A stretch of DNA of 7,208 bases, taken from Gemmatimonadales bacterium UBA4718. GTDB lineage: Bacteria; Gemmatimonadota; Gemmatimonadetes; Gemmatimonadales; Gemmatimonadaceae. Location: assembly GCA_002404375.1 (NCBI GenBank), contig DHJO01000214.1:418-7625 (forward strand), read 5' to 3'. This document shows, piece after piece, positions 1 through 6,468 of the stretch (position 1 is the stretch's first letter; each line of letters starts with the position of its first letter). Below the pieces are notes generated by a model. The model made no database searches and was not told where the DNA came from. It saw only the letters and a list, made by a program, of their open reading frames with translations. The position numbers and the translations under genes were made by a program.

Positions 1-1217
1 GCCGAGCGCTCCAGCCAGTACTCGCACTGCTCCTCGTTCGCCTCGATCCCCTTTACTGTCTTCTCCGTGAAGACCCGCGCGCTGTTCGTGAGAATCATCA
101 TCGAAAAGAGGACATTGTGCGCGATGACGGGCATCATCACGTTCAGCTCCAGCTGTCCGTGCTCGGCGGCGACGGTCACGCACGCGTCGTTTCCGAATAC
201 CTGGAAGCAGACCTGATTCACCATCTCTGGAATCGATGGATTGACTTTGCCGGGCATGATCGACGACCCCGGCTGCACCGCCGGCAGCCGGATCTCGTCG
301 AGACCCGTACGTGGGCCACTCGCGAGCAGGCGCAGGTCACTCGCGATCTTGCTCAGGTCCACGGCCAGCACTCTGAGCTGCGCGCTGAAGCCGGCGACGT
401 CCCCCATGCTTTGCATCAGCTGAATGCGATCCTCTCCCTCCCGCAATTTCAGCTTGGTGGCCTTGCTCAGATTCTTGAGCATTAGCCTGGGATAATCCGG
501 CTCGACGTTCACCCCGGTTCCTACGGCGCTGCCACCAATCCCGAGATCACGCAGATAATCAGCCGCTTCGACTACGCGCTTGAGCCCTCGACGCAGCGAG
601 CCGGCGTACGCATCAAGCTCCTGCCCCAGTCGGATCGGCATCGCGTCCTGTAGATGCGTGCGCCCGGACTTGAGCACGTCGTCGAATTCCTTGCCTTTCT
701 TCTCGAACGCTTTCGCAAGCTCGTTGAACACGTCTTCGAGCCCGCCCAGCTCCATCAGGCAACCAAGACGAATCGCCGTCGGGATCACGTCGTTCGTCGA
801 TTGCGCCATGTTGACGTGATCGTTCGGATGAACCGGGGTGTAGGTGCCTCGTTTTCCGCCGAGTATCTCGTTGGCGCGATTGGCGAGCACCTCGTTGCAG
901 TTCATGTTGTGCGAAGTGCCGGCGCCAGCTTGATACACATCCACGACGAATTGCTCGCGGTGCTTTCCCGCCAGCACTTCGTCCGCCGCCTTCACGATCG
1001 CATCGGCAAGGCGCGGCTCGAGCCTGCCCGTCTCCTTGTGAGTGAGCGCAGCGGCGCGTTTGATGTGTACAGTCGCGTCGATGAACGCTGGCAGCGGACG
1101 CAATCCGCTGATCGGAAAGTTCTGCACTGCCCGCAACGTCTGCACGCCGTACAAAGCGTCCGCGGGAACTTCGAGGGTTCCGAGCGGGTCCTTTTCGCTT
1201 CGTGTCTTTTCGCTCAT
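1..1217 (-). CDS. aspA: Aspartate ammonia-lyase (C-terminus cut by window edge)
   Basis: Member of the aspartase/class II fumarase superfamily. It is predicted to deaminate L-aspartate reversibly to fumarate and ammonia as a cytosolic homotetramer. The window holds 405 complete codons of a family that is usually about 460-475 aa, so only the C-terminal domain end is missing. Visible motifs are a GAGTS motif at 98-102, QSTND at 139-143, RTHLQD at 186-191, and the signature loop GSSIMPGKVNP at 317-327, which carries the expected catalytic Ser318 plus Lys324 and Asn326. Aspartase is preferred over fumarase because of STND (fumarases usually have SSND), the N-terminal LYGVQTLRAVQNF, and AEHGQLELNV at 351-360. 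The ATG start lies 12 nt after the stop of the upstream hydrolase gene, which suggests co-transcription. No strong ribosome binding site precedes it. A fumarase or another lyase of the superfamily remains possible but less likely. Confidence 0.9.
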   Translation of the reverse strand, partial: MSEKTRSEKDPLGTLEVPADALYGVQTLRAVQNFPISGLRPLPAFIDATVHIKRAAALTHKETGRLEPRLADAIVKAADEVLAGKHREQFVVDVYQAGAGTSHNMNCNEVLANRANEILGGKRGTYTPVHPNDHVNMAQSTNDVIPTAIRLGCLMELGGLEDVFNELAKAFEKKGKEFDDVLKSGRTHLQDAMPIRLGQELDAYAGSLRRGLKRVVEAADYLRDLGIGGSAVGTGVNVEPDYPRLMLKNLSKATKLKLREGEDRIQLMQSMGDVAGFSAQLRVLAVDLSKIASDLRLLASGPRTGLDEIRLPAVQPGSSIMPGKVNPSIPEMVNQVCFQVFGNDACVTVAAEHGQLELNVMMPVIAHNVLFSMMILTNSARVFTEKTVKGIEANEEQCEYWLERS

Positions 1218-1229
1218 GGTTGTTTCGAG

Positions 1230-1916
1230 TTAACGCCCGACGATGCGGGCGGTGCCGTTGAGAAATGGATTCGACAACCGCTCCTCGGCGATCGTTGTCT
1301 CCATCCCGTGACCGGGATAAACCACGGTCTCGGGAGCGAGAGCTGAGATCTTCTCGAGCGAAGCCGCGAGCTGCGGCGGGTTCGAAAAAGGAAGATCGGT
1401 CCTTCCAATCGATCCGGCAAAGAGACAATCGCCTACCAGCGCGATTCCGTCACCGTGAATGACGACGTGACCGGGCGAATGTCCGGGAGCGTGCATGACC
1501 TCCATTTCGATTTCACCCAGCTTGAGCACCTGGCCGTCGGCGAATTCCCGGTCTGGCGGAGGGGGCTCCTCAAACGGAATTCCATAAACCTCGGCCTGTC
1601 GCGACGCGGCCTCGTACAAACGTCGGTCGAGCGGATGCAGATAGATCGGAACGTCCCACCGCCGTTTGATCGACGCGATGCCGCCGACGTGATCGACGTG
1701 CGCATGCGTGATCCAAATCGCTTCGAGCTTGGCCGCTGAATTGTCGATCGCATCCACCAGCTTGTCGCCTTCACCGCCGGGATCGATCATCACTGCGCGA
1801 TAAGTGCGGTCATCGATTATCAGGTATGAGTTCTCCTGAAACGCGCCGACGGTCAAGGTCTGGACGTTCACCTTGCGCAGGTCGCTTCGCAGCGCATCAG
1901 GTGTAGCCTCCCGCAC
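1230..1916 (-). CDS. Glyoxalase II-like metallo-beta-lactamase-fold hydrolase
   Basis: A 228-aa metallo-beta-lactamase-fold protein, close in size and pattern to the short YcbL/GloB-like hydroxyacylglutathione hydrolases. The predicted role is cytosolic hydrolysis of a thioester such as S-lactoyl-thiol; the real substrate cannot be read from sequence. The dinuclear metal site looks complete: THAHVDH (His71, His73, Asp75, His76), APGHSPGH with His146, VGDCLF with Asp163, and YPGHG with His203. The ending ERLSNPFL is also typical. The GTG start used here overlaps the end of trxB by 20 nt and has a GGAG 13 nt upstream. A second in-frame GTG at 1871 would give MNVQTLTVGAF, which fits the usual family N-terminus better and removes the overlap. 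The true start is therefore unsettled. Placement after trxB and before aspA suggests shared transcription. Confidence 0.88.
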   Translation of the reverse strand: MREATPDALRSDLRKVNVQTLTVGAFQENSYLIIDDRTYRAVMIDPGGEGDKLVDAIDNSAAKLEAIWITHAHVDHVGGIASIKRRWDVPIYLHPLDRRLYEAASRQAEVYGIPFEEPPPPDREFADGQVLKLGEIEMEVMHAPGHSPGHVVIHGDGIALVGDCLFAGSIGRTDLPFSNPPQLAASLEKISALAPETVVYPGHGMETTIAEERLSNPFLNGTARIVGR

Positions 1917-2925
1917 TCACGTGCGAGCTCTCCAGAGCCTCCCGCTCCGCCGTGGTCGAGCCCTCTCGCTGCATCTCCTTGAACCGGGTGATGTATTTGT
2001 CGGCCGCGATCGCCGCGGTCGTGGCGTCGCCTGAAGCCGTCGTGACCTGGCGCGTCAGCTGAGCGCGCAGATCACCCGCGACGAACAGCCCCGGCATCGA
2101 AGTCATCATCGCATTGTCCGTCAGCACGTATCCCATGATGTCGTGATCGAAGTGGCCAGCGATCACGCCCGTGTTGGGACGGAACCCGATGAACACGAAC
2201 AGTCCCGTCGCATCCAGAAGTCTCCGCTCCTGCGTCACGAGATTGTGGATCCTCAATCCCGTCATTCCGCTCTGCGGATCGCCTTCGACTTCCTCCGCCA
2301 CTGTGTCCCAGATCACTTCGATCTTCGGATTGTCGAACACGTGCTGCTGCAGAATCTTGGACGCGCGGAATTCGTGGCGTCTGTGAATGAGGTAAACCTT
2401 GTTCGCGTATCTCGTGAGGAAATCGCCCTCCTCGACCGCGGCATCGCCGCCTCCGACAACAGCGACTACCTGCTGCTTGAAGAAAGCAGCATCGCAGATC
2501 GCGCAGTACGACACTCCCCTCCCGGCATATTCCAGCTCGCCGGGAATTCCGAGCTTGATCGGTGTTCCCCCAGCGGTTACGATCGCCGCGGGAGAACGGA
2601 AAATATCCCCCGTCTCGGTCTCGGTGTGGAAATACCCATCGGGCATCTTCTTCACCGACGTGACACTGGTGGTTTCGAAGAACTCAGCGCCGAACTGCTT
2701 GGCGTGCGCGGCAAATTTCTCCGCCAGCTCGTGACCGAGAACCTTTGGGAACCCGATCACGTCGTCCAGGTACTCGGTGTTTAGTAGCTCCCCGCCCGGA
2801 AATCCGCGCTCGAGCACGGCAGTGCGCAGCATCGCGCGGCCGGTATAGAGGGCGGCGGTCATTCCTGCCGGCCCCGCACCGACGATTACAACATCGTAGT
2901 CGCGAATTGTCGCCACAGGACTCAC
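1897..2925 (-). CDS. trxB: Thioredoxin-disulfide reductase
   Basis: A low-molecular-weight FAD/NADPH thioredoxin reductase that would pass electrons from NADPH to thioredoxin in the cytosol. Domains in order: FAD-binding GAGPAG at 16-21; the NADPH domain with redox-active CAIC at 141-144 followed by Asp145, dinucleotide motif GGGDAA at 158-163, and HRRHEFRAS at 181-189, whose arginines are the usual NADPH phosphate binders; then the second FAD motif GLFVAGDLR at 279-287 and RQVTTASGDA at 292-301. The common CATCDG is CAICDA here, with both cysteines kept. At 342 aa it exceeds the usual 310-320 aa by a polar C-terminal tail of roughly 25 residues. The start is GTG, directly after an in-frame TAA; a second GTG at codon 4 (position 2916) is an alternative. 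No Shine-Dalgarno is visible, and the leader is pyrimidine-rich. A ferredoxin-dependent or ferredoxin-NADP reductase is unlikely because CxxC is present. Confidence 0.95.
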   Translation of the reverse strand: MSPVATIRDYDVVIVGAGPAGMTAALYTGRAMLRTAVLERGFPGGELLNTEYLDDVIGFPKVLGHELAEKFAAHAKQFGAEFFETTSVTSVKKMPDGYFHTETETGDIFRSPAAIVTAGGTPIKLGIPGELEYAGRGVSYCAICDAAFFKQQVVAVVGGGDAAVEEGDFLTRYANKVYLIHRRHEFRASKILQQHVFDNPKIEVIWDTVAEEVEGDPQSGMTGLRIHNLVTQERRLLDATGLFVFIGFRPNTGVIAGHFDHDIMGYVLTDNAMMTSMPGLFVAGDLRAQLTRQVTTASGDATTAAIAADKYITRFKEMQREGSTTAEREALESSHVSAGGYT

Positions 2926-2927
2926 TT

Positions 2928-2958
2928 AGAGAGAAACACAACCGAGAGCGAGAAACAC
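2928..2958 (-). repeat. Imperfect 12-bp direct repeat in the trxB leader
   Basis: Plus-strand copies at 2928-2939 and 2947-2958 match at 11 of 12 bases, with GAGAAACAC fully identical. They start 19 nt apart. On the coding strand this reads as two GTGTTTCTC-type blocks ending just before the trxB GTG start, in the place where a Shine-Dalgarno would be expected. It could be a regulator site, an untranslated-leader element or chance in pyrimidine-rich DNA. Confidence 0.4.
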
Positions 2959-2962
2959 TTAA

Positions 2963-2984
2963 CGCGGTGTGAAATATAACCGCG
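2963..2984 (-). promoter_or_regulatory. Possible trxB promoter or operator: inverted repeat around a TATATT box
   Basis: The 78-nt gap between the SDR stop and trxB contains perfect 6-bp inverted arms, CGCGGT at 2963-2968 and ACCGCG at 2979-2984, around a 10-nt A/T-rich loop. On the coding strand the loop contains TATATT (2978 to 2973), one base from the -10 consensus. No recognisable -35 hexamer lies at the expected distance, since the bases there read AGGGAT. A CGCGGCCGCG palindrome at 2981-2990 abuts the right arm. Promoter function is inference; this is simply the only gap large enough for one. Confidence 0.25.
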
Positions 2985-3003
2985 GCCGCGCGCGCATCCC
3001 TAC

Positions 3004-3735
3004 TCAGGTCCGAACGTGACGTCCTCCGTCGACGATAATCGTCTCGCCGGTGACGTAGTCCGCGCTGAGGAGATACAGGACGGCCTGCGCGACATCCTCG
3101 GGCGAGCCGAGCCGGCCCAATGGCGTCGTGGAGATGAGCTTGTCAGCCTCTTCCTGAGTCCAACCCTCCGGCAGCAGCACTGGTCCCGGAGCAATCGCGT
3201 TGACGCGGATCTTCGGCGCAAGCGCGTGCGCCAGGCCGCGCGTCATCTGCACTACGCCAGCCTTGGTGATGGCATGTGGGATGTACCCGCGCCATGTCTC
3301 GAATGCGGCCAGATCCGCAATGTTGACGATCGAGCCGCCGCGGTCGCGCATCACGCGGGCGGCCGCCTGACAAAGAAAGAACGGCGCGCGAAGGTTCAGC
3401 GCGAACATCGCGTCCCAGTCTTCCACGAGGACTTCGCCCACCGGAGTCCGAAGCATTACAGCCGCCGAATTGACGAGCACGTCGAGCGAGCCGAACACCT
3501 TTACCGCGTGCTCGATTAGGCGCGGGCCGGTAGCTGGATCCATGAGGTCGCCCGGCAGTGTGCGCGCGTCGCTTCCTCCGCGAACGATTTCCTCAGCGGT
3601 TTCGCGCGCCCCCTTTCCCGAGCCGGCATAGTGGACGCCGACGCGCATCCCCGCCTTGCCGAGCGCGAGCGCGATGCCTCTTCCCACGCGCGTGCCGGCG
3701 CCGGTTACCAAGGCAGTACGCCCTTTCAGCTCCAC
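3004..3735 (-). CDS. Short-chain dehydrogenase/reductase, pteridine-reductase-like, with altered catalytic Tyr
   Basis: A 243-aa classical-length SDR with a Rossmann fold, predicted to be an NAD(P)H-dependent cytosolic oxidoreductase. The N-terminal cofactor motif TGAGTRVG at 11-18 has the TGxxxRxG form typical of PTR1/FolM pteridine reductases. NSAA at 89-92 and the structural Asn114 are present. IVNIAD places Asp141 where most SDRs have the catalytic Ser, as PTR1 does. The YxxxK site is unusual: Lys158 is present, but the residue four before it is His154 (YIPHAITKAG), so the catalytic Tyr is replaced. A Tyr exists three residues earlier, at 151. The remainder, RVNAIAPGPVLLPE and IIVDGG near the C-terminus, is normal. 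The GTG start has a GGAG 8 nt upstream and lies 13 nt after the PHP gene. Activity may be altered, or this may be a subfamily that uses His; the substrate is unknown. Confidence 0.88.
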   Translation of the reverse strand: MELKGRTALVTGAGTRVGRGIALALGKAGMRVGVHYAGSGKGARETAEEIVRGGSDARTLPGDLMDPATGPRLIEHAVKVFGSLDVLVNSAAVMLRTPVGEVLVEDWDAMFALNLRAPFFLCQAAARVMRDRGGSIVNIADLAAFETWRGYIPHAITKAGVVQMTRGLAHALAPKIRVNAIAPGPVLLPEGWTQEEADKLISTTPLGRLGSPEDVAQAVLYLLSADYVTGETIIVDGGRHVRT

Positions 3736-3748
3736 TTGAAACGCTCCA

Positions 3749-4606
3749 TCACCCTCTCGTGGAAGATGTCAGTGCGGCGACTCTTTCATCTTGCCGGTCC
3801 AACCACTCGGAGGGAATGTTCATCATTCCAAGGCGGCGCGGTCCGTCGGATGCCCCGTGCCAATCAGATCCGCCACTCGGCACGAGCCCAAAGAAATCGG
3901 TTAGCGCCTGCAGCCGTTTTATGTCTTCGCCGGAATGACTCGGATGCCTGATCTCGACTCCATCGAGCCCTGCCGCCACGAGCGGCTCGAGACGCTCACG
4001 GCGTCCGCCCTCCGACGGGTGCGCCCAGACCGCGATCGCTCCCGCTTCGTGCGCGATCCCGATCGCATCCTGTATCGAGAGCCGCTCCTTCGCCACAAAC
4101 GCGCTCCCGTTGTTGCCGAGGTACCTCGTGAACGCGTCGCGGAAGTCTGCTACGAACCCGCGCGCAATCAACGCGCGCGCGACGTGTGGCCGGCCAACGG
4201 CGCCGCCATTCGCTTGCTGAAGGACTTCGTCGAGCGTGAGCGGAATCCCGAGTGCGTTGAGTTTCTCCACGATCTTTCCGGCTCTAACATGGCGCGACAC
4301 GCGTAAGTCCGCCAAACGCTTCTCTAGCGCATCCAGATGGGAAAGATGGAGCGCGAGCACGTGTACTTCCCGCTCTTCGTCGAACGCGCTCAGCTCCACC
4401 CCCGCGATCACGCGAATGCCCACGCGCTCCGCGGCTTGACGCGCCGCGCGGACACCGTCAATAGTGTCGTGATCCGTAAGCGCGAGCGCCGCCAACCCGC
4501 ATCGCGCCGCGGCCTCGATTACTCCCTCGGGAGGGAGAATGCCGTCAGAGGCGGTCGAGTGCGTATGCAGGTCGACGAATCTCGGCCCGCCCGCCTCGTC
4601 GTTCAC
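3749..4606 (-). CDS. PHP-domain phosphoesterase (3',5'-nucleoside bisphosphatase / RNase AM type)
   Basis: A 285-aa PHP-fold metal-dependent phosphoesterase, about the usual length for the YciV/TrpH family. Characterised relatives remove the 3' phosphate from nucleoside 3',5'-bisphosphates such as pAp, and E. coli YciV (RNase AM) also trims RNA 5' ends. A cytosolic role in nucleotide or RNA turnover is inferred from that. The metal-site motifs look intact: DLHTHSTASDG with His14, His16 and Asp21; TDHDT with Asp45 and His46; Glu71 in AGVEL; His82; RPHVARALI with His141; WAHP with His196; EIRHPSH with His221 and His224; and GSDWHG with Asp248 and His250. The insert between Glu71 and His196 is typical of this subfamily rather than of DNA polymerase PHP domains. 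The GTG start overlaps the stop of the preceding small gene by 4 nt (GTGA), indicating translational coupling. Confidence 0.9.
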   Translation of the reverse strand: MNDEAGGPRFVDLHTHSTASDGILPPEGVIEAAARCGLAALALTDHDTIDGVRAARQAAERVGIRVIAGVELSAFDEEREVHVLALHLSHLDALEKRLADLRVSRHVRAGKIVEKLNALGIPLTLDEVLQQANGGAVGRPHVARALIARGFVADFRDAFTRYLGNNGSAFVAKERLSIQDAIGIAHEAGAIAVWAHPSEGGRRERLEPLVAAGLDGVEIRHPSHSGEDIKRLQALTDFFGLVPSGGSDWHGASDGPRRLGMMNIPSEWLDRQDERVAALTSSTRG

Positions 4607-4869
4607 CGCTCGTAACCGGCCTCAGGCGAGGTAAAGCTTGGCTGGGATTGCTCGAACAACTCCTTCAGCTGAGCATCTGACAGCTCGGCGAACGCCTGCT
4701 CCCGCGAGCGTGTTCCCTGCGGCGAATATCGTGTCACGCGAATCTCGCGATCCTTTCCTCCGCCGCGCGTGAACAACAGACCGTATTCATCCTGAGTGTA
4801 CTGCGTGATGTGCCCGGACGGGTACACTTCCCACTTCTGTCCGCCAACTTCGAGCGAGCGCGCCGGCAT
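4603..4869 (-). CDS. Hypothetical protein, 88 aa
   Basis: I do not assign this protein to a named family. It is small, soluble-looking and has no signal peptide or membrane segment. The N-terminal half (roughly 5-48) is rich in alternating aromatic and hydrophobic residues, including WEVYPSGHITQYTQDEYG, and looks beta-stranded. Residues 57-75, with AFAELSDAQLKELFEQS, look like an amphipathic helix, and the tail is Pro/Ser-rich. Coding status is supported by its place: the start codon follows the upstream stop after a single base (TAA-G-ATG), AGGAG lies 13 nt upstream of the ATG, and its own stop overlaps the PHP gene start by 4 nt. Function is unknown; the context links it to the E1/E2 operon only by co-transcription. 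Confidence 0.75.
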   Translation of the reverse strand: MPARSLEVGGQKWEVYPSGHITQYTQDEYGLLFTRGGGKDREIRVTRYSPQGTRSREQAFAELSDAQLKELFEQSQPSFTSPEAGYER

Positions 4870-4870
4870 C

Positions 4871-5128
4871 TTAAAGCTCGATCTCCTGGTACACGCGCGA
4901 CGGATCGAGTGTCTTGTGCGGGGCGTTGGCGTGGGCGACGCTCAGCGTTTGCTGGTCATCCGCTTCCGTGAACTCGATGAAAGCGCCCGGAAGCGAAGAC
5001 TCCTCAAAAACCCAGAACCGGCAGTTGGCCGCGGCGTAATGGGACCGAAGGACCTTGAGTCGCTTGGTGTAATTTGCGCGCTCGGCCGAAGGAACCGTCG
5101 AGCGCTGAATGGTGAGAGCCTTGGGCAT
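4871..5128 (-). CDS. Hypothetical protein, 85 aa, possible dimeric alpha/beta-barrel fold
   Basis: A small protein of unknown function, starting at ATG 2 nt after the E2 stop and ending 1 nt before the next gene. The reading frame stays open upstream inside the E2 gene to 5245, but that part is Arg/Cys-rich and looks like an out-of-frame shadow, so the ATG at MPKALTIQR is chosen. By eye the order is strand (2-9), helix (13-33), strand CRFWVFEE (36-43), strand GAFIEFTE (48-55), helix (56-68) and strand YQEIEL (80-85). This beta-alpha-beta-beta-alpha-beta order suits a ferredoxin-like, antibiotic-biosynthesis-monooxygenase-type dimeric barrel. That fold call is inference, and no catalytic residues can be named. 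A GGAG lies about 16 nt upstream, so translation probably depends on ribosomes finishing E2. Confidence 0.75.
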   Translation of the reverse strand: MPKALTIQRSTVPSAERANYTKRLKVLRSHYAAANCRFWVFEESSLPGAFIEFTEADDQQTLSVAHANAPHKTLDPSRVYQEIEL

Positions 5129-5130
5129 TT

Positions 5131-6450
5131 TTAGAGTCCGGTCTCCGGAAATGTCTCGATGGTTTTCTTCACAAAAGCCAGGAACTGGTCGGCGACTGCG
5201 CCGTCGATGACACGATGATCGAACGATATTGAAAAATAAGCACAAGTGCGGATCGCAATCGTGTCTTCTCCGTCGGCGCCGGGCAGCACCTTGGGCCGCT
5301 TCTCGATCGCTCCGACGCCGAGGATCGCGACCTGCGGCTGATTGATGATCGGAGTGCCCATCAGAGACCCGAACACTCCAGGGTTCGTGATCGTGAATGT
5401 TCCTTCCTGCACCTCCTCGGGCGAAAGCTTCTTCGCGCGCGCGCGGGCGGCGAGGTCGTTGAGCGCCCGGGTGATTCCCGAGACCGAGAGGTCGTCAGCG
5501 TGCTTGATGACGGGCACGATCAGGCCCCAGTCGAGCGCGACCGCGATGCCAATATTGACCTGCTTTCTATAGATAACGTTGGTCCCCGCAACCGACGAGT
5601 TCATCACCGGGAACGCCCGAAGCCCCAGAGTCACCGCTTTGATGATGAACGGCATGTAGGTCAGCTTCTGGCCGGTCGCTGCCTCGAACTCGGCGCGTTT
5701 CTCCGCGCGGATGCGCGCGATACGCGTGAAATCGATCTCGATGAAGGAAGTGACGTGCGCGGAGGTGTGCCGGGACGCGACCATGTGCTCGCTGATGAGC
5801 GCGCGCATCTTCGACATCGGCTCGACGACGTCTCCCGCCCATGGCTCAGGCATCGGCAGCGCGTGGCCGCCAGCCCAGCCGCCCGCTCTTACTCCGGGAG
5901 CGGCGGGCCTCGCGACACCCGAGTCGATGAAGCCGACGATGTCGCGTTTCGTGACGCGTCCGGCGATGCCGGTGCCCTGCATTGAGGAGATGTTCAGGCC
6001 ATGCTCAGCGGCAATCTTTCGCACGAGGGGCGACGACTTGGTGCGTACGCGATCCTCGAATGAATTCCCGTTCCCGGAGTGCGATGCAGCGATGGCGGGC
6101 GCGGGAGGCTGCTGGCGGGCTGGACCCGAGGCGGGGGTAGCTTCGCGTTGGGGGGGCGGCGGTGCGGACGGTGCGGGCGACGCCGCCTGTGCCGACACCA
6201 CCGCGCCCTTCTCCGTTTCGAGCCGCGCCACAACCGTCTGAACGGCAACCGTCTCGCCTTCCTTAACCAGGATCTCAGCGAGCACGCCCGCCGCCGGCGC
6301 GGGAATCTCAGCGTCGACCTTGTCGGTCGAGATCTCGAAGATCGGCTCGTCGCGCTTCACCTCGTCGCCCACTTTCTTCAGCCACTTCGAAAGTGTGCCC
6401 TCGGCGATCGACTCGCCCATCTGCGGCATGATGATGTCTACACGTGCCAC
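5131..6450 (-). CDS. Dihydrolipoamide acyltransferase (E2) of a 2-oxo acid dehydrogenase complex
   Basis: A 439-aa E2 core protein that carries acyl groups on lipoyl-lysine from E1 and transfers them to CoA; it would form the central cytosolic scaffold of the complex. Domains: one lipoyl domain at about 3-77 with the modification site STDKVDAEIP (Lys44); an Ala/Pro-rich flexible linker at about 84-122; a peripheral-subunit-binding domain at about 137-175 with SSPLVRKIAAEHGLN and GTGIAGRVTKRDI; a second Gly/Ala/Pro-rich linker; and the acyltransferase domain from about 207 to the end, with catalytic DHRVIDG at 411-417 (His412). The single lipoyl domain and the general pattern suit a branched-chain or pyruvate-type complex, but substrate specificity cannot be fixed here. 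The start is GTG with a strong Shine-Dalgarno. The E1 beta gene lies upstream, separated by a small membrane-protein gene. No E3 gene is in view. Confidence 0.94.
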   Translation of the reverse strand: MARVDIIMPQMGESIAEGTLSKWLKKVGDEVKRDEPIFEISTDKVDAEIPAPAAGVLAEILVKEGETVAVQTVVARLETEKGAVVSAQAASPAPSAPPPPQREATPASGPARQQPPAPAIAASHSGNGNSFEDRVRTKSSPLVRKIAAEHGLNISSMQGTGIAGRVTKRDIVGFIDSGVARPAAPGVRAGGWAGGHALPMPEPWAGDVVEPMSKMRALISEHMVASRHTSAHVTSFIEIDFTRIARIRAEKRAEFEAATGQKLTYMPFIIKAVTLGLRAFPVMNSSVAGTNVIYRKQVNIGIAVALDWGLIVPVIKHADDLSVSGITRALNDLAARARAKKLSPEEVQEGTFTITNPGVFGSLMGTPIINQPQVAILGVGAIEKRPKVLPGADGEDTIAIRTCAYFSISFDHRVIDGAVADQFLAFVKKTIETFPETGL

Positions 6451-6455
6451 GGCTT

Positions 6456-6463
6456 CTCCTTCC
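6456..6463 (-). promoter_or_regulatory. Strong ribosome binding site of the E2 gene
   Basis: The coding strand reads GGAAGGAG, ending 5 nt before the GTG start of the E2 gene. It is the clearest Shine-Dalgarno in the window, sits in the widest gap of the right-hand gene block (18 nt), and fixes the E2 start at MARVDIIMPQMGES. It suggests that E2 is initiated independently rather than only by coupling. Confidence 0.75.
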
Positions 6464-6468
6464 TTCGC

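Noticed and set aside
654..1346. A 230-codon plus-strand open frame antisense to aspA
   Set aside because: No recognisable domain, low-complexity composition, and full opposition to a conserved enzyme gene.
613..1428. A 271-codon minus-strand open frame across the aspA/hydrolase junction
   Set aside because: Its product is extremely Arg/Ser-rich and lies in a different frame of convincing aspA and hydrolase coding sequence; it is a GC-driven shadow.
2143..2784. A 213-codon plus-strand open frame antisense to trxB
   Set aside because: The opposite strand carries all TrxB motifs; this frame shows no family features or ribosome site.
2981..2990. CGCGGCCGCG palindrome as an intrinsic terminator
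   Set aside because: There is no loop and no following T-tract on the coding strand, so it does not have terminator form.
5129..5245. Upstream extension of the 85-aa gene into E2
   Set aside because: The added 39 residues are Arg/Cys-rich and out of frame with conserved E2 acyltransferase sequence; the ATG at 5128 fits the operon spacing.
6150..6156. Run of seven G in the E2 linker as a possible phase-variation or frameshift site
   Set aside because: The E2 frame is intact through it, and proline codons in an Ala/Pro linker at high GC readily explain the run.
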